NCBI GenBank assembly: GCA_945897695.1
Contig: CAMDGW010000041.1
Span: 1-15,106, forward strand
Direction: 5' to 3'
Length of the DNA: 15,106 bases
DNA from: Pseudobacteriovorax antillogorgiicola
Lineage (GTDB): Bacteria > Bdellovibrionota_B > Oligoflexia > Oligoflexales > RGVZ01
Shown here: positions 14,320-15,106 of the stretch, one piece after another
Layout: each line of letters begins with the position of its first letter
Position numbering within the stretch: the first letter of the stretch is position 1
The notes under the pieces: generated by a model
Database searches by the model: none
What the model was told of the DNA's origin: nothing
Seen by the model: only the letters and a program-made list of their open reading frames with translations
Position numbers and translations under genes: made by a program

Positions 14320-15106
14320 ATGCATCAGAACCCAGCACAACTTGGTTGGATTCCCTATTGGAATTTGCTTCCGATGTTTCGCGAGTTGCAGCGGCTTGCG
14401 GATGGGCAATTCAAGTTTATGTCTGGTCATCCTAGTGCTGTAAGCCGCTGGCTGATCGATGGAACCGTAAATCTTGCGCCTGCGTCAAGTATAGCTCTTC
14501 TTAAGTCTCGAAACCTAGAAATGGCTATGCCTCTTGGGATCGCAAGTGAAGGTCCTGTGCAAAGTGTCTACTTGGGTTTGCATCGAGAGCACGATGAATT
14601 TTTAGAATTCGTAAAAGTTCGCCAGAAGTTTTTGCGTGGGAAGTTTCTGGAGGCGCTGTCACTTCATCCCTTGGATGCGCGCCGGCAAGCTGCGTTTGTC
14701 TGGTCGATGGTCCGTGAAGAACTAGCTCCCCTTATCGCGCCAGATTTGAAACTTACGTCTGCATCGGCCGCGTCAGCCGCGCTCAGCAGAGTTTTAATGA
14801 ATCTTTGGCTGGGAGAACGTTTAGCTCAGCAGATGATGATGTGCGCCGCCGCCTGGGGTAAGGATCAAACCTTAGCCGACTCGGGTATTCGACCTGTGGA
14901 GCTTGTCATTGGTGACGAGGCGCTACAGCGTCGTCACGAGTTTTGGAAGATCCTGGATCTGGGTCAAGTTTGGCAAGAGCTGACCACATTGCCATTTGTG
15001 TTTGGATTGTGGCAGACCGGCCAACAATCGGCACCTGTGGCAATCAAGGCACTAATTTGTGAGGCGGCATCAATTGCACAGGCGCGAATGCAGGTCGAGC
15101 CTCAAA
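14320..15106 (+). CDS. MqnA-like protein, probable chorismate dehydratase (3' truncated by window edge)
   Basis: The frame is open to the right edge, with 262 codons visible. The start of the protein, AQLGWIPYWNLLPMFREL, and the stretch from GHPSAVSRWLIDGTVNLAPASSIALL to MPLGIASEGPVQSVYLG match the fold of the MqnA/MqnD family (periplasmic-binding-like). MqnA dehydrates chorismate to 3-enolpyruvyl-benzoate, the first step of futalosine menaquinone synthesis. The later part (SAASAALSRVLMNLWL) has the Ser/Ala-rich turn expected near the second lobe. ATG 14320 is 5 nt after the hemL stop; in-frame ATG 14305, overlapping the hemL end by 10 nt, is an alternative for translational coupling. Neither has a well-placed SD. 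Assignment to MqnA rather than a divergent family member is moderately sure. Confidence 0.75.
   Translation, partial: MHQNPAQLGWIPYWNLLPMFRELQRLADGQFKFMSGHPSAVSRWLIDGTVNLAPASSIALLKSRNLEMAMPLGIASEGPVQSVYLGLHREHDEFLEFVKVRQKFLRGKFLEALSLHPLDARRQAAFVWSMVREELAPLIAPDLKLTSASAASAALSRVLMNLWLGERLAQQMMMCAAAWGKDQTLADSGIRPVELVIGDEALQRRHEFWKILDLGQVWQELTTLPFVFGLWQTGQQSAPVAIKALICEAASIAQARMQVEPQ

Overview
The window looks like a gene-dense stretch of a Gram-negative chromosome with moderate GC. It has two lipoprotein signal peptides, a periplasmic M28 peptidase, sigma-54-type promoters, a C5-pathway heme gene (hemL) and a gene resembling mqnA of futalosine-type menaquinone synthesis. This mix fits a former deltaproteobacterial or Bdellovibrionota-like lineage, but that is inference: no rRNA or taxonomic marker is present.

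Layout. The left edge holds the C-terminal half of an ABC-F ATPase (+), ending at a near-perfect bidirectional terminator. It faces a two-gene minus-strand operon, pabB then hutU (aminodeoxychorismate synthase component I and a long-form urocanate hydratase). Divergent from pabB is lipoprotein gene A (4373-5152). Next on + are a single-pass membrane protein with two Ig/FnIII-like repeats (5429-6379), a 5-formyltetrahydrofolate cyclo-ligase (6500-7045) and an unrecognised 121-aa protein (7225-7590). A 17-bp terminator hairpin separates these from minus-strand clpB and an upstream M28 aminopeptidase. Divergent from the peptidase is lipoprotein gene B (11952-12743), followed by hemL and a right-edge-truncated mqnA-like gene.

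The most interesting signal is a small putative sigma-54 regulon. Lipoproteins A and B are diverged paralogs about 7 kb apart. Each is preceded by a textbook -24/-12 promoter (TGGCAC-N5-TTGCT), an inverted repeat at or across the predicted transcription start, a T/G-rich leader and a GGAGG ribosome site. The promoter-to-ATG distance is 95 and 100 nt. The 121-aa gene has a weaker copy of the same plan (TGGC-N7-TTGCA, imperfect hairpin, 99 nt to ATG), so it may be a third member. I do not recognise these three products as a described system. The other genes are mostly housekeeping: folate (pabB, 5-FCL), histidine catabolism (hutU), protein quality control (clpB), heme (hemL) and menaquinone (mqnA-like).

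No tRNA, rRNA, CRISPR array, insertion sequence or phage gene was seen.
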